Part shown: positions 29,900 through 37,617 of the stretch, one piece after another
Layout: the number at the start of each line of letters is the position of its first letter
Numbering within the stretch: position 1 is the first letter of the stretch
Source: Cytophagales bacterium
GTDB taxonomy: Bacteria > Bacteroidota > Bacteroidia > Cytophagales > UBA9547
Assembly: GCA_013297755.1 (NCBI GenBank)
Contig: JAAFIH010000030.1
Location: forward strand, 1 to 63,715
Direction of reading: 5' to 3'
DNA length: 63,715 bases
The notes under the pieces: generated by a model
Seen by the model: only the letters and a program-made list of their open reading frames with translations
Told to the model about the DNA's origin: nothing
Databases searched by the model: none
Translations under genes and position numbers: made by a program

Positions 29900-31876
29900 A
29901 TGCACACAAACTTACTTATACACTCGTCTAGTCCATATTTGAAACAGCATGCACACAATCCAGTGGAATGGAGAGAGTGGGGAATAGAAGCCTTGGACGA
30001 TGCACAAAAACAGAATAAGCCTTTGATTGTAAGTATTGGATATTCGGCTTGTCATTGGTGTCATGTAATGGAGCGTGAGTGTTTTGAAAATGAATCTTTG
30101 GCTCAAATGATGAACCAAAATTTTGTTTGCATCAAAGTTGATAGAGAAGAACGACCTGATATAGACCAAGTATATATGGATGCTATACAAAATATGGGGC
30201 TTCGTGGTGGCTGGCCACTCAATGTTTTTTGTATGCCAGATGGAAGTCCCTTTTATGGAGGTACCTATTTTCCTCCTCAAAATTGGCAAAACATACTACT
30301 TCAAGTTTCAAATGCTTATCAAAATCACTTTGAAGAAATACAACAATCAGCCTTTGGATTTAAAAAAGGTCTCAATACCTCAGAATTTTCAAAATATGGA
30401 TTGCAAATAGACAAGCCTATCGAAATGCATCATTTGGACACAGCATTTGGTTCATTACAATCAAATTTTGATACTGAAGAGGGAGGCATGAATAGAGCTC
30501 CAAAATTTCCAATGCCTTGTGGATTGAGTTTTTTATTAAACTATTCTTACTTTACATCTAACATTGCAGCAACAAAACAACTAGATTTAACCCTTACGAA
30601 AATGGCTTTGGGTGGTATTTATGACCAATTGGCTGGTGGTTTTGCTCGATATTCAACTGATGCACTTTGGTTTGCACCTCATTTCGAGAAAATGATGTAT
30701 GATAATGCACAATTGGTAAGTTTATATGCCCTTGCATATCAAAAAAATCAAAATCCACTTTACAAAAAAGTGGTATTTGAAACCATAGAATTTGTAAAAA
30801 ACGAACTCTCTGCACCTCTAGGAGGATTTTATTCAGCACTAGATGCAGATAGCGAAGGCGAAGAGGGTAAATTTTATGTTTGGAAATATGCTGAGCTAGA
30901 AGCTATTTTGGGTAATAATTTGGAATTATTTTGTATTACCTTTAATATTACTAAAGAAGGAAATTGGGAGCATGGAAATAATATTTTATTCTTATCACAA
31001 CATATTGATAATGAGGATATTAGACTTTGTATATTAAAGTTATTAGTATATAGAAATAATAGAATTAGACCAGGCTTAGATTATAAAATTATTACTTCTT
31101 GGCATGCAATGATGGTTTGTGCATTAGTGGATGCACATAATGTTTTTGGAGAACCTAGTTTTTTAGAAAATGCAATTTTACAAGCTCAATTTATTACTAA
31201 CAAACTTACATTTAAAACTAGTGTTGGCTTAGGTTTGTATCGTTTGTATACAGAAAAGGACAATGAAATAATAGGATTTTTAGAAGACTATGCTTTTGTA
31301 ATTAGAGCATTTATAAATCTATATCAAACTACTTTTGACATAGATTGGCTCTTAAAAGCAAAACAATACACAGATTATGTTTTGGTGTCGTTTGAAGATA
31401 AAAACGAACCCTTTTTGTACTTTACTGATATTGAAGGTAGTACTTTGATTGCACGCAAAAAAGAGATTTTTGATAATGTGATTCCGTCTTCAAACGCTGT
31501 CATGGGTCAGAATTTATTTATTTTGGGTCATTTTTTTTCAAATGATGATTATATAGAAAAATCTTCAAAAATGTTGAAGGCAATGCAAAAGTTGGTCTTA
31601 ACAGATCTAAATTATACTTCTGAGTGGGCAAATTTGGCACTTTTGCATAGTAATCCATTTTATGTAATTGTGTATGGAGGCGGAGATAGCGACAGTTTTG
31701 CCAAAGAAATGGCTCAAAAATATTTACCAAATAAAGTATTGGCTTGTGTTGATTCAAAAAAAACTTTGGCAATTTTTGAAAATAAATCAATTGGAAACAT
31801 ATATATATGTGAAAATAATGCCTGCCAAGCCCCTGTAAAATCTGTAAAACAAGTTTTTGAAAATATTTTTAAATAA
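29900..31876 (+). CDS. YyaL/DUF255 thioredoxin-domain protein
   Basis: 658 residues. The N-terminal thioredoxin-like domain shows NLLIHSSSPYLKQHAHNPVEW and the CxxC site ACHWCHVMERECFEN, followed by RPDIDQVYMDA and GGWPLNVFCMPDGSPFYGGT; the rest is an alpha/alpha barrel (PKFPMPCGLSF, HFEKMMYDNAQL, YSALDADSEGEEGKFYVW). This is the conserved YyaL/SPATA20 family, whose biochemical role is not settled. I chose the ATG at 29900, where the conserved motif begins; a longer frame from 29849 would overlap the endonuclease gene with sequence foreign to the family. Confidence 0.9.
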   Translation: MHTNLLIHSSSPYLKQHAHNPVEWREWGIEALDDAQKQNKPLIVSIGYSACHWCHVMERECFENESLAQMMNQNFVCIKVDREERPDIDQVYMDAIQNMGLRGGWPLNVFCMPDGSPFYGGTYFPPQNWQNILLQVSNAYQNHFEEIQQSAFGFKKGLNTSEFSKYGLQIDKPIEMHHLDTAFGSLQSNFDTEEGGMNRAPKFPMPCGLSFLLNYSYFTSNIAATKQLDLTLTKMALGGIYDQLAGGFARYSTDALWFAPHFEKMMYDNAQLVSLYALAYQKNQNPLYKKVVFETIEFVKNELSAPLGGFYSALDADSEGEEGKFYVWKYAELEAILGNNLELFCITFNITKEGNWEHGNNILFLSQHIDNEDIRLCILKLLVYRNNRIRPGLDYKIITSWHAMMVCALVDAHNVFGEPSFLENAILQAQFITNKLTFKTSVGLGLYRLYTEKDNEIIGFLEDYAFVIRAFINLYQTTFDIDWLLKAKQYTDYVLVSFEDKNEPFLYFTDIEGSTLIARKKEIFDNVIPSSNAVMGQNLFILGHFFSNDDYIEKSSKMLKAMQKLVLTDLNYTSEWANLALLHSNPFYVIVYGGGDSDSFAKEMAQKYLPNKVLACVDSKKTLAIFENKSIGNIYICENNACQAPVKSVKQVFENIFK

Positions 31877-31913
31877 ATTTTGTAAAAGATATTTCTATAA
31901 TCCAAAAATATAC

Positions 31914-31921
31914 TAATTTTG
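31914..31921 (+). promoter_or_regulatory. -7 promoter box of tsf
   Basis: TAATTTTG, 41 nt before the tsf ATG. Confidence 0.6.
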
Positions 31922-31962
31922 CACCCTCAAAATTGAATATAGGTAATTAAAATAAATTTAAA

Positions 31963-32796
31963 ATGTCAATATCAGCAGCAGATGTAAACAAATTGCGCCA
32001 AATGACTGGAGCAGGAATGATGGATTGCAAAAAAGCCCTTACAGAAACAAATGGCGATTTTGAAGCTGCCATAGATTTTCTTCGTAAGAAAGGACAAAAA
32101 GTATCAGCTGCACGTGCAGACAATGCTACTGCCGAAGGTATGGTTGCAGTAAAAGTTTCGGCAGATGGCAAAAATGCAAAATTACTCGCTTTTGCTTGCG
32201 AAACAGATCCTGTATCAAAAGTAGATGACTTTAGAAACTTAGGCCAAGCTATTTTAGATGTGGCTGTGGCCAAAAACCCTAGCACAAAAGAAGATTTGTT
32301 GGCACTTTCTTTGGCTGATGGTAGAGTAGTAAACGATGCTATTGTAGAATTGACTGGAAAAATTGGAGAAAAAATTATAATTCATACTTACGAGAATTTT
32401 TCGGCCGAAAAAGTAGTTCCTTATATACATTCCAACGGCAAGTTGGGTGTGTTGGTAGCACTTAAAGGAGTAAATGGAGCAGATGTAACAGAAGTTGGCA
32501 AAGATGTAGCAATGCAAATTGCGGCCATGAAACCAGTAGCAGTAGATAAAAACGATGTTGATCCTACTATGATTGAACGTGAGATTGAAATTGGTAAAGA
32601 ACAAGCACGAGCTGAAGGAAAACCTGAAGCTATGCTCGAAAAAATAGCCTTAGGTAAATTAAATAAATTTTACAAAGATAGCACTTTGTTGAACCAAGAA
32701 TTTGTAAAAGATAATTCTAAAACGATTGCTCAGTTATTGGATGCACACACCAAAGGACTAACGGTAACAGCATTTAAGAGAATACAAATTGGATAA
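31963..32796 (+). CDS. tsf: Elongation factor Ts
   Basis: 277 residues: UBA-like N domain (VNKLRQMTGAGMMDCKKALT, 8-27), then the core domain and C-terminal module ending LLDAHTKGLTVTAFKRIQIG. EF-Ts recycles EF-Tu-GDP to EF-Tu-GTP. The key motif normally reads TDFVAK or TDFVSK; here it is TDPVSK (D82, P83; codon CCT), replacing the Phe that in E. coli (F81) inserts into EF-Tu. The gene normally follows rpsB, but here it has its own promoter and rpsB is absent. Confidence 0.95.
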   Translation: MSISAADVNKLRQMTGAGMMDCKKALTETNGDFEAAIDFLRKKGQKVSAARADNATAEGMVAVKVSADGKNAKLLAFACETDPVSKVDDFRNLGQAILDVAVAKNPSTKEDLLALSLADGRVVNDAIVELTGKIGEKIIIHTYENFSAEKVVPYIHSNGKLGVLVALKGVNGADVTEVGKDVAMQIAAMKPVAVDKNDVDPTMIEREIEIGKEQARAEGKPEAMLEKIALGKLNKFYKDSTLLNQEFVKDNSKTIAQLLDAHTKGLTVTAFKRIQIG

Positions 32797-32808
32797 AAAA
32801 GTTTTACT

Positions 32809-32838
32809 ATTTGGTAAATATATGTATATTTGCCAAAT
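32809..32838 (+). promoter_or_regulatory. Hairpin overlapping the tRNA-His promoter
   Basis: Imperfect 12-bp inverted repeat ATTTGGTAAATA / TATTTGCCAAAT (one G-T pair) between tsf and tRNA-His. Its right arm overlaps the -7 box TATATTTG at 32825-32832, which lies 15 nt upstream of the tRNA. It could end the tsf transcript or bind a regulator. Confidence 0.45.
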
Positions 32839-32847
32839 ACTAAGATG

Positions 32848-32921
32848 GAGGTCGTAGCTCAGCTGGTTAGAGCGCCTGATTGTGGTTCAGGAGGCCATGG
32901 GTTCGAATCCCATCTTCCTCA
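32848..32921 (+). tRNA. tRNA-His (anticodon GTG)
   Basis: Cloverleaf: D stem GCTC/GAGC, anticodon stem CCTGA/TCAGG with loop TTGTGGT (anticodon GTG, His), variable loop AGGCC, T arm ATGGG-TTCGAAT-CCCAT. The acceptor stem GAGGTCG / CTTCCTC has two mismatches (T5-T68 and C6-T67), and the discriminator reads A rather than the C usual for bacterial tRNA-His; G precedes position 1. CCA is not encoded. Confidence 0.85.
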
Positions 32922-32932
32922 CTTATTCATTT

Positions 32933-32957
32933 AAAACACGCCTTTGGCGTGTTTTTT
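32933..32957 (+). terminator. Terminator of tRNA-His
   Basis: Perfect 10-bp stem AAAACACGCC / GGCGTGTTTT with a 3-nt loop and T run. It has the same ACACGCC/GGCGTGT core as the hairpins at 37.5 and 42.4 kb. Confidence 0.85.
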
Positions 32958-33232
32958 GCTTTAAAGCCTGTTTTAATTTACTTTTGTTTTATTTCAATAC
33001 CAGAAGTACCACTTTTAAAAAAATCTATAATTCAATGATTAACCTTCCCTTTAAAATTATTTTTTTAAATCACAAAAATCTACTTAAAAGTACTATATTT
33101 TTCAAAATATTTTTTTTATTATTTCTAACGCTTGATTTATAATAGTAGAATAGTACAAGATACTGTTCAAAAAAGTGTGTAAAGCCAAAAAATATTATAT
33201 TTGAGAGTCTTACCTTAAATAGTAATAAAAAA

Positions 33233-33747
33233 ATGGAATTTAAACACGAAATTAGTAAAATATTAACAACAATAACCAGCCCACCCGTTACGGTTTTCAG
33301 GCTTACCTACAGTTACAATTACTGGGGCTGCTATTACAGTTACTTGTAAATGTAATTCAATTACAGTTTCAAGTCAGCCAGTTACATTTTTTGGTATGCC
33401 GTCTGTTACAATTACAGACACAACTATTACAGTAACTAGAATAAAAACTGTAACCGTAACATCTACAATTTCTATAAACTCCTTTTTAAATACATTAACA
33501 GGTATTAAATGATGTTTTGACCCAATTAAGCATTCGATATTAACCAAGCCCAACATCTGTGATACTAAATATTGTGGCTAATGGTATAAACATTACAAAT
33601 GTGGAAGTATATAATTCAATGGGAGTAAAGGTTTTAGATTTACAAATTATCAATAACCAAATCAATATTAGTTCTTTGCCAACTGGACTATAATCTGTTC
33701 GGTTTTTAAATAGCCATGGAATAATTTCAACTGGAATGATTTCATAA
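33233..33747 (+). pseudogene. Decayed T9SS type-A secreted protein gene
   Basis: The 3' part (frame from 33544) encodes a typical type-A sorting domain: ITNVEVYNSMGVKVLDL ... INISSLPTGL, then a TAA at 33691-33693 where TAT/TAC (Tyr) is expected, continuing SVRFLNSHGIISTGMIS to the stop at 33747. Upstream in another frame (33276-33512) a Val/Thr-rich stretch (PTVTITGAAITVTCK, PSVTITDTTITVTR) is also open; an ATG at 33233 opens a third frame. The pieces are therefore split by at least one nonsense change and frameshifts. The rest of this 0.9-kb region up to the toxin gene holds no other gene that I can support. Confidence 0.7.
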
Positions 33748-33787
33748 ACAGATTAAAATTAGCTTTTTTTTGTGCGATTAATTTTCA

Positions 33788-33810
33788 TTTACTACCCACT
33801 TTGGATACTG
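33788..33810. repeat. Left direct repeat flanking the toxin-antitoxin pair
   Basis: TTTACTACCC followed by ACTTTGGATACTG; 21 of 23 positions match the copy at 34782-34804. Its first ten bases are also the left arm of the palindromes at 34891 and 39570. Confidence 0.7.
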
Positions 33811-33845
33811 ATTTAAGGAGGCAGAAAAAAGTAAGATATTGAAAA

Positions 33846-34472
33846 TTATTTCAAATAATCTGATACTTTTTGGCTAATGGTTTGCTTTACAGATTCCCAA
33901 GTTTGGTTTTTGAGGCTTATAGGGTCTTCGCTTTCTTCTGCATCTGCAAAATAAGTGATGGCTTGAGGTACTGTAATCAATAAATTTTGGGTTGCGTATT
34001 TTTGTTTATGATATTCGATAAAATTTTGTACAGAAAAGTGTTGCAACAATTCAGCAATATCCCAAAAATCTTTTTTCTTGCCTCTGCCCAAAACTGCTTG
34101 TACTTTCATGGCTATAATATCTTCTGTTGAGAACATTCTGATTCCATCTATCGCTATTGTGGGTTTGATCAATGGATGCGGAAAGCGTACAATATCTACT
34201 TTTACATCTTTTACAAAGCCAAAAATACCAAAATGAGAAGGCTTGTCTTCAGTAATAAAATTTTCTTTAAATTCTCTTTTTAATGCTTCTATTATTGTAA
34301 GATTATCAAACTTTTTAAAAGAAAATAAATCTAAGTCCACAGATATTCGATGTCCAAACAAAAGCGAAAGTGCAGTACCACCCACTAAATGAAAATCATT
34401 TAATTCGGGTATGGCAAGTAGCTGTTTTAATATGGAAAAAGTGTGGGGTTCGACTGTCTTAGTATGTAACAT
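33846..34472 (-). CDS. AbiEii-family nucleotidyltransferase toxin
   Basis: 208 residues from the ATG at 34472; the frame extends further upstream but only over the partner gene, in a sequence unlike the family. The motif HLVGGTALSLLFGHRISVDLDLF is the nucleotidyltransferase active site (GG and DxD), followed by VDIVRFPHP and STEDIIAMKVQAVLGRGKKKDFWDIAELL, all typical of AbiEii/AbiGii proteins. These act as type IV toxins or abortive-infection effectors (known for AbiE). The partner gene just upstream overlaps by 46 bp. Confidence 0.88.
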   Translation of the reverse strand: MLHTKTVEPHTFSILKQLLAIPELNDFHLVGGTALSLLFGHRISVDLDLFSFKKFDNLTIIEALKREFKENFITEDKPSHFGIFGFVKDVKVDIVRFPHPLIKPTIAIDGIRMFSTEDIIAMKVQAVLGRGKKKDFWDIAELLQHFSVQNFIEYHKQKYATQNLLITVPQAITYFADAEESEDPISLKNQTWESVKQTISQKVSDYLK

Positions 34473-34729
34473 CTGAAATTTTGTAAAGGTTTTTGAATAA
34501 CTGCACTTGCCAAATACATTCTGGTTTCGGGCAAGAATTTGGCATTTAAAAGTGTTTGAGTTAATTTCTCTTCTCCGTAATAACGCCTGCAATTACGAAT
34601 ATCCTCCACATCGCCACGTTCAAATACACGCTCAATCACAAAATTGGCTTTTGCATCGTAGTCAATATTTTCAAACACTACATCCCAGAAAATTCGTTTA
34701 TTGAAAATTGGTTTGGGCTTTTGATTCAT
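34427..34729 (-). CDS. DUF6922 protein, probable antitoxin partner of AbiEii
   Basis: 100 residues. The segment IFWDVVFENIDYDAKANFVI, RVFERGDVEDIRNCRRYYGE and LTQTLLNAKFL matches the DUF6922 family, commonly encoded immediately upstream of AbiEii-type toxins in Bacteroidota. Its antitoxin role is inferred from position and overlap. A -7 box lies 25 nt upstream on the minus strand. Confidence 0.8.
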   Translation of the reverse strand: MNQKPKPIFNKRIFWDVVFENIDYDAKANFVIERVFERGDVEDIRNCRRYYGEEKLTQTLLNAKFLPETRMYLASAVIQKPLQNFRCYILRQSNPTLFPY

Positions 34730-34754
34730 ACAACATTTTAAACTTTTACACTTA

Positions 34755-34762
34755 CAAATATA
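34755..34762 (-). promoter_or_regulatory. -7 promoter box of the toxin-antitoxin operon
   Basis: Reads TATATTTG on the minus strand. Confidence 0.55.
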
Positions 34763-34781
34763 CTGTAAAAATTTATTTTAA

Positions 34782-34804
34782 TTTACTACCCATTTTGGAT
34801 TCTG
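34782..34804. repeat. Right direct repeat flanking the toxin-antitoxin pair
   Basis: TTTACTACCC followed by ATTTTGGATTCTG; two differences from the copy at 33788-33810. Confidence 0.7.
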
Positions 34805-34890
34805 TGGCAAAGAAATAAAAAAATTAAAGACTAGTCTATATTTAATAAAATAATGCAATTTATTATAAAAATAATGCAAATATATTTTTC

Positions 34891-34915
34891 TTTACTACCC
34901 ATTTTGGGTAGTAAA
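34891..34915 (+). promoter_or_regulatory. Palindromic operator-like site
   Basis: Perfect 10-bp inverted repeat TTTACTACCC-N5-GGGTAGTAAA. The -7 box starts 18 nt after it. The same palindrome at the same distance stands before the gene at 39659. Confidence 0.75.
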
Positions 34916-34932
34916 ATCAAAAAAATAGTGTA

Positions 34933-34940
34933 TATTTTTG
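34933..34940 (+). promoter_or_regulatory. -7 promoter box
   Basis: TATTTTTG, followed by the conserved leader start TGGCGTT; 36 nt before the ATG. Confidence 0.65.
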
Positions 34941-34976
34941 TGGCGTTATATTTTATTAACTTAAACAAAACGTAAA

Positions 34977-37442
34977 ATGAAAATTAAACAAATACTAATC
35001 TTAACTTTATTAGCTTTTAGAATAAGTCATGCCCAAAGTTGGCAATTTGTAGGTAGTACCAGCACTACAGGCATCACTTTAGGGGAAGTATCTGATATAA
35101 GTCTTGCTTTTAGCCAAACAGGGGTACCTTTTATAGCTTATAGTGACATTAATTTGTCAAATAAAACAATGGTAGTTAGTTTTAATGGAACTAATTGGGC
35201 TGCATTAGGCAGTACGACTGGAATCAGTGTAACAAATACTTATGGGCAAAGTTTAGCCATAAGCCCTTTTGGGGTGCCTTATGTAGCTTATCGTGAACAA
35301 AATAATAGCAACAAACCTAAGATTTTGAGTTTTAATAACGGCATTTGGTCTGATGTAGGTGGCACAGTGAGCGGTACAGGTGTTATTGCCATAAGCCCCA
35401 CAGGAGTGCCTTATGTGGCTTATACTGATTATTCTAATAGTAATAAAGCATCGGTTAGGAGTTTTAATGGTAGTAATTGGGGAACAGTAGGTGGTATGGC
35501 TGGTATTAGTTCTGGCACAGCACTTAATTCTTCTTTAGCTTTTAGTCCTTCTGGAGTGCCTTATTTGGCTTATACTGATTTTGACAATGGTCAGAAAGCC
35601 ACTGTTTTGAGTTTTAATGGTAGTAATTGGGGAATTGTGGGAGGAGTTGCTGGTACTAGTGCTGGCGGCACAAATAATATAAGCATAGCAATCAGTTCAT
35701 CAGGAACACCTTATGTGGCTTATGGTGATGTACTTAATGGCCAGAAAACAACGGTTATAAGTTTTAATGGTACTAATTGGGGAACCGTTGGCGGTATTGC
35801 AGGCATAAGTGCAGGAGAAGCCACAGACCAAAATATAGCAATAAGTCAATCTGGAGTTCCTTATGTATCTTATCGTGAAAATCTGAATGGTTCGTTCACA
35901 AAGGTTTTGACTTTTAATGGCACAAATTGGGGAGAACTAGTAGGACTTACCGATGATAATACTTCAAATCCGAGATTAAAAATCAATCCTATCACAGGTG
36001 AGCCATTTGTTGCTTACAAAGGTTCAGATGGTACAATTTTTGTACAAAAATATAGTGCTTCAACCTCATGTAGCAATCCAACTATTGTCTCACATGCCTC
36101 AAATGCTACCGTTTGTAGTGGACTTACCCATACTTTTGCACCTACAGTTTCAGGAAGCAATTTGACTTATGCTTGGAGTAACGGCTCATCTAATCCTCAT
36201 TTAATTACATCCATTGCAGGTACTTATACCTTAACAATATCTTCTGGGATTTGCAGAGTCATCTCACAACCAAGAAGTTTAACAATTAAGCAGGTTCCAA
36301 CTTCATTTAACGCCATCGAAAATAACATTATGAATTGTGCTGGTGGTTTTTCATCTTCAAACAACCCTTCATCAGAATTCTCTGTTGGGTCTAGTTCGCA
36401 ATTAGACGATGAATTGAATAAATTTTACAGAAATGGAGTTTTCATGTACTCATTTCGAGGAGAATATTCGCCAGAAATATATGCAAATACATTTATTGGT
36501 TCTGATTTTATAGTTACAATAACAAGTACAATTGAAAACAGTTGTGCTACTATTGCAGGCACTACATACACATTTGCAAAACCAACCATCACATCAATTA
36601 ATATTCCTTCAAGTGTAATAGTAACTTTAGGGGGTGCCTCGCCAGAAATAATAGCAACAGTCTTAGGTACTAACAATAATTTCAACAATCAGTGGGCATA
36701 TAATGGTACAACCATTTCGTTAGTTTTTTTGAATATTTCTAATCCAAGCGATAGATTTATTAATACTTCAAAAAATAATCCAAGTTTTTATATTACCACA
36801 GTTTTGGGTTCAGATTTAACAAGCAATTTTGTGTATAGACAAAAAGCTTGTTCTTCTCATGGCTTTACAGAGTCAAATCCTTTGAGATTAACTACCGTTG
36901 CACAACCTTCTGTACCTGGCACTAATGTATCAGCCACCGTTCTTGGGCTTAACACCTCTTCAAGTTTATCAAATATTGTAAATGCAGTTTTATTTTCAAT
37001 CACTGGTTCCGGCTTTGTAAATGGAGCTACAGTAACCATTGGTGGAGTTATTATATCAAATGTAGTAGTTTCTGGGAATCAAATCACAGGCACAATACCA
37101 GCCAATAGTACAATTATAAACCCAAATAACCCTACTATATTGGTGCAAAACCCAGGAGCAAGTGTATCAGTGCCTGTATCGCCTGCAAATGTAGTTGTTG
37201 GTACAACTTTTACTAATCTACCAAATTACCAATCTAGCAACTTAAGCGTTTATCCAAACCCAAGTAAAGGTACTTTTTTCATTCAATCATCTGAAGAGTT
37301 TGATATTAATGATATAAAAATTTATGATTTAATAGGTACAAATCAATCGTTTATTTTGAAAGGCAATGAATTAACAATTTCTAAATCAGGGATTTATTTT
37401 GTAAATATTGGTGGCAAAGTTGTAAAAGTAGTTGTATTGTAA
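34977..37442 (+). CDS. T9SS type-A secreted protein with predicted seven-bladed propeller
   Basis: 821 residues. Signal peptide (MKIKQILILTLLAFRISHAQ). Residues about 40-365 are seven repeats of about 47 residues with the pattern (IA)ISxxGVPYVAYxD, then VLSFNGSNWGxVGG; the last is incomplete, and the N-terminal SWQFVG strand could close the ring. Next come an Ig/PKD-like part (about 370-430), a TIG-like domain (about 645-735, FSITGSGFVNGATVTIGGV) and a type-A sorting domain (SVYPNPSKGTFFIQ ... SKSGIYFVNIGGKVVKVVVL). It should be exported by the T9SS and attached to or released from the cell surface. It shares operator, promoter, leader and 3' hairpin sequence with the gene at 39659. Confidence 0.88.
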   Translation: MKIKQILILTLLAFRISHAQSWQFVGSTSTTGITLGEVSDISLAFSQTGVPFIAYSDINLSNKTMVVSFNGTNWAALGSTTGISVTNTYGQSLAISPFGVPYVAYREQNNSNKPKILSFNNGIWSDVGGTVSGTGVIAISPTGVPYVAYTDYSNSNKASVRSFNGSNWGTVGGMAGISSGTALNSSLAFSPSGVPYLAYTDFDNGQKATVLSFNGSNWGIVGGVAGTSAGGTNNISIAISSSGTPYVAYGDVLNGQKTTVISFNGTNWGTVGGIAGISAGEATDQNIAISQSGVPYVSYRENLNGSFTKVLTFNGTNWGELVGLTDDNTSNPRLKINPITGEPFVAYKGSDGTIFVQKYSASTSCSNPTIVSHASNATVCSGLTHTFAPTVSGSNLTYAWSNGSSNPHLITSIAGTYTLTISSGICRVISQPRSLTIKQVPTSFNAIENNIMNCAGGFSSSNNPSSEFSVGSSSQLDDELNKFYRNGVFMYSFRGEYSPEIYANTFIGSDFIVTITSTIENSCATIAGTTYTFAKPTITSINIPSSVIVTLGGASPEIIATVLGTNNNFNNQWAYNGTTISLVFLNISNPSDRFINTSKNNPSFYITTVLGSDLTSNFVYRQKACSSHGFTESNPLRLTTVAQPSVPGTNVSATVLGLNTSSSLSNIVNAVLFSITGSGFVNGATVTIGGVIISNVVVSGNQITGTIPANSTIINPNNPTILVQNPGASVSVPVSPANVVVGTTFTNLPNYQSSNLSVYPNPSKGTFFIQSSEEFDINDIKIYDLIGTNQSFILKGNELTISKSGIYFVNIGGKVVKVVVL

Positions 37443-37491
37443 TTGCAGGAACACGCTTTATTTATTTGTTAATATGTTTTTTATTTATGAG

Positions 37492-37516
37492 AACACGCCT
37501 TATTGGCGTGTTTTTT
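37492..37516 (+). terminator. Terminator of the propeller protein gene
   Basis: 8-bp stem AACACGCC / GGCGTGTT with a 5-nt loop and T run. A partial copy of the same repeat (GCAGGAACACGC) directly follows the stop codon at 37442. Confidence 0.8.
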
Positions 37517-37592
37517 ATTTTAATATGTTAGGATAAAATCTTATTTTGAAATTATAACTTTAAAATTTGTAATAAAAACTCTAATTTTTTTT

Positions 37593-37600
37593 TAAATTTG
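37593..37600 (+). promoter_or_regulatory. -7 promoter box of the first rpn gene
   Basis: TAAATTTG, 17 nt before the ATG. A four-codon upstream ORF (ATG at 37607) ends in a TGA that overlaps the rpn ATG. Confidence 0.55.
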
Positions 37601-37617
37601 CGTAAAATGACTTCAAC

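Noticed and set aside
32882-33142. 86-codon frame beginning inside tRNA-His
   Set aside because: It starts in the tRNA and runs through its terminator; no protein character.
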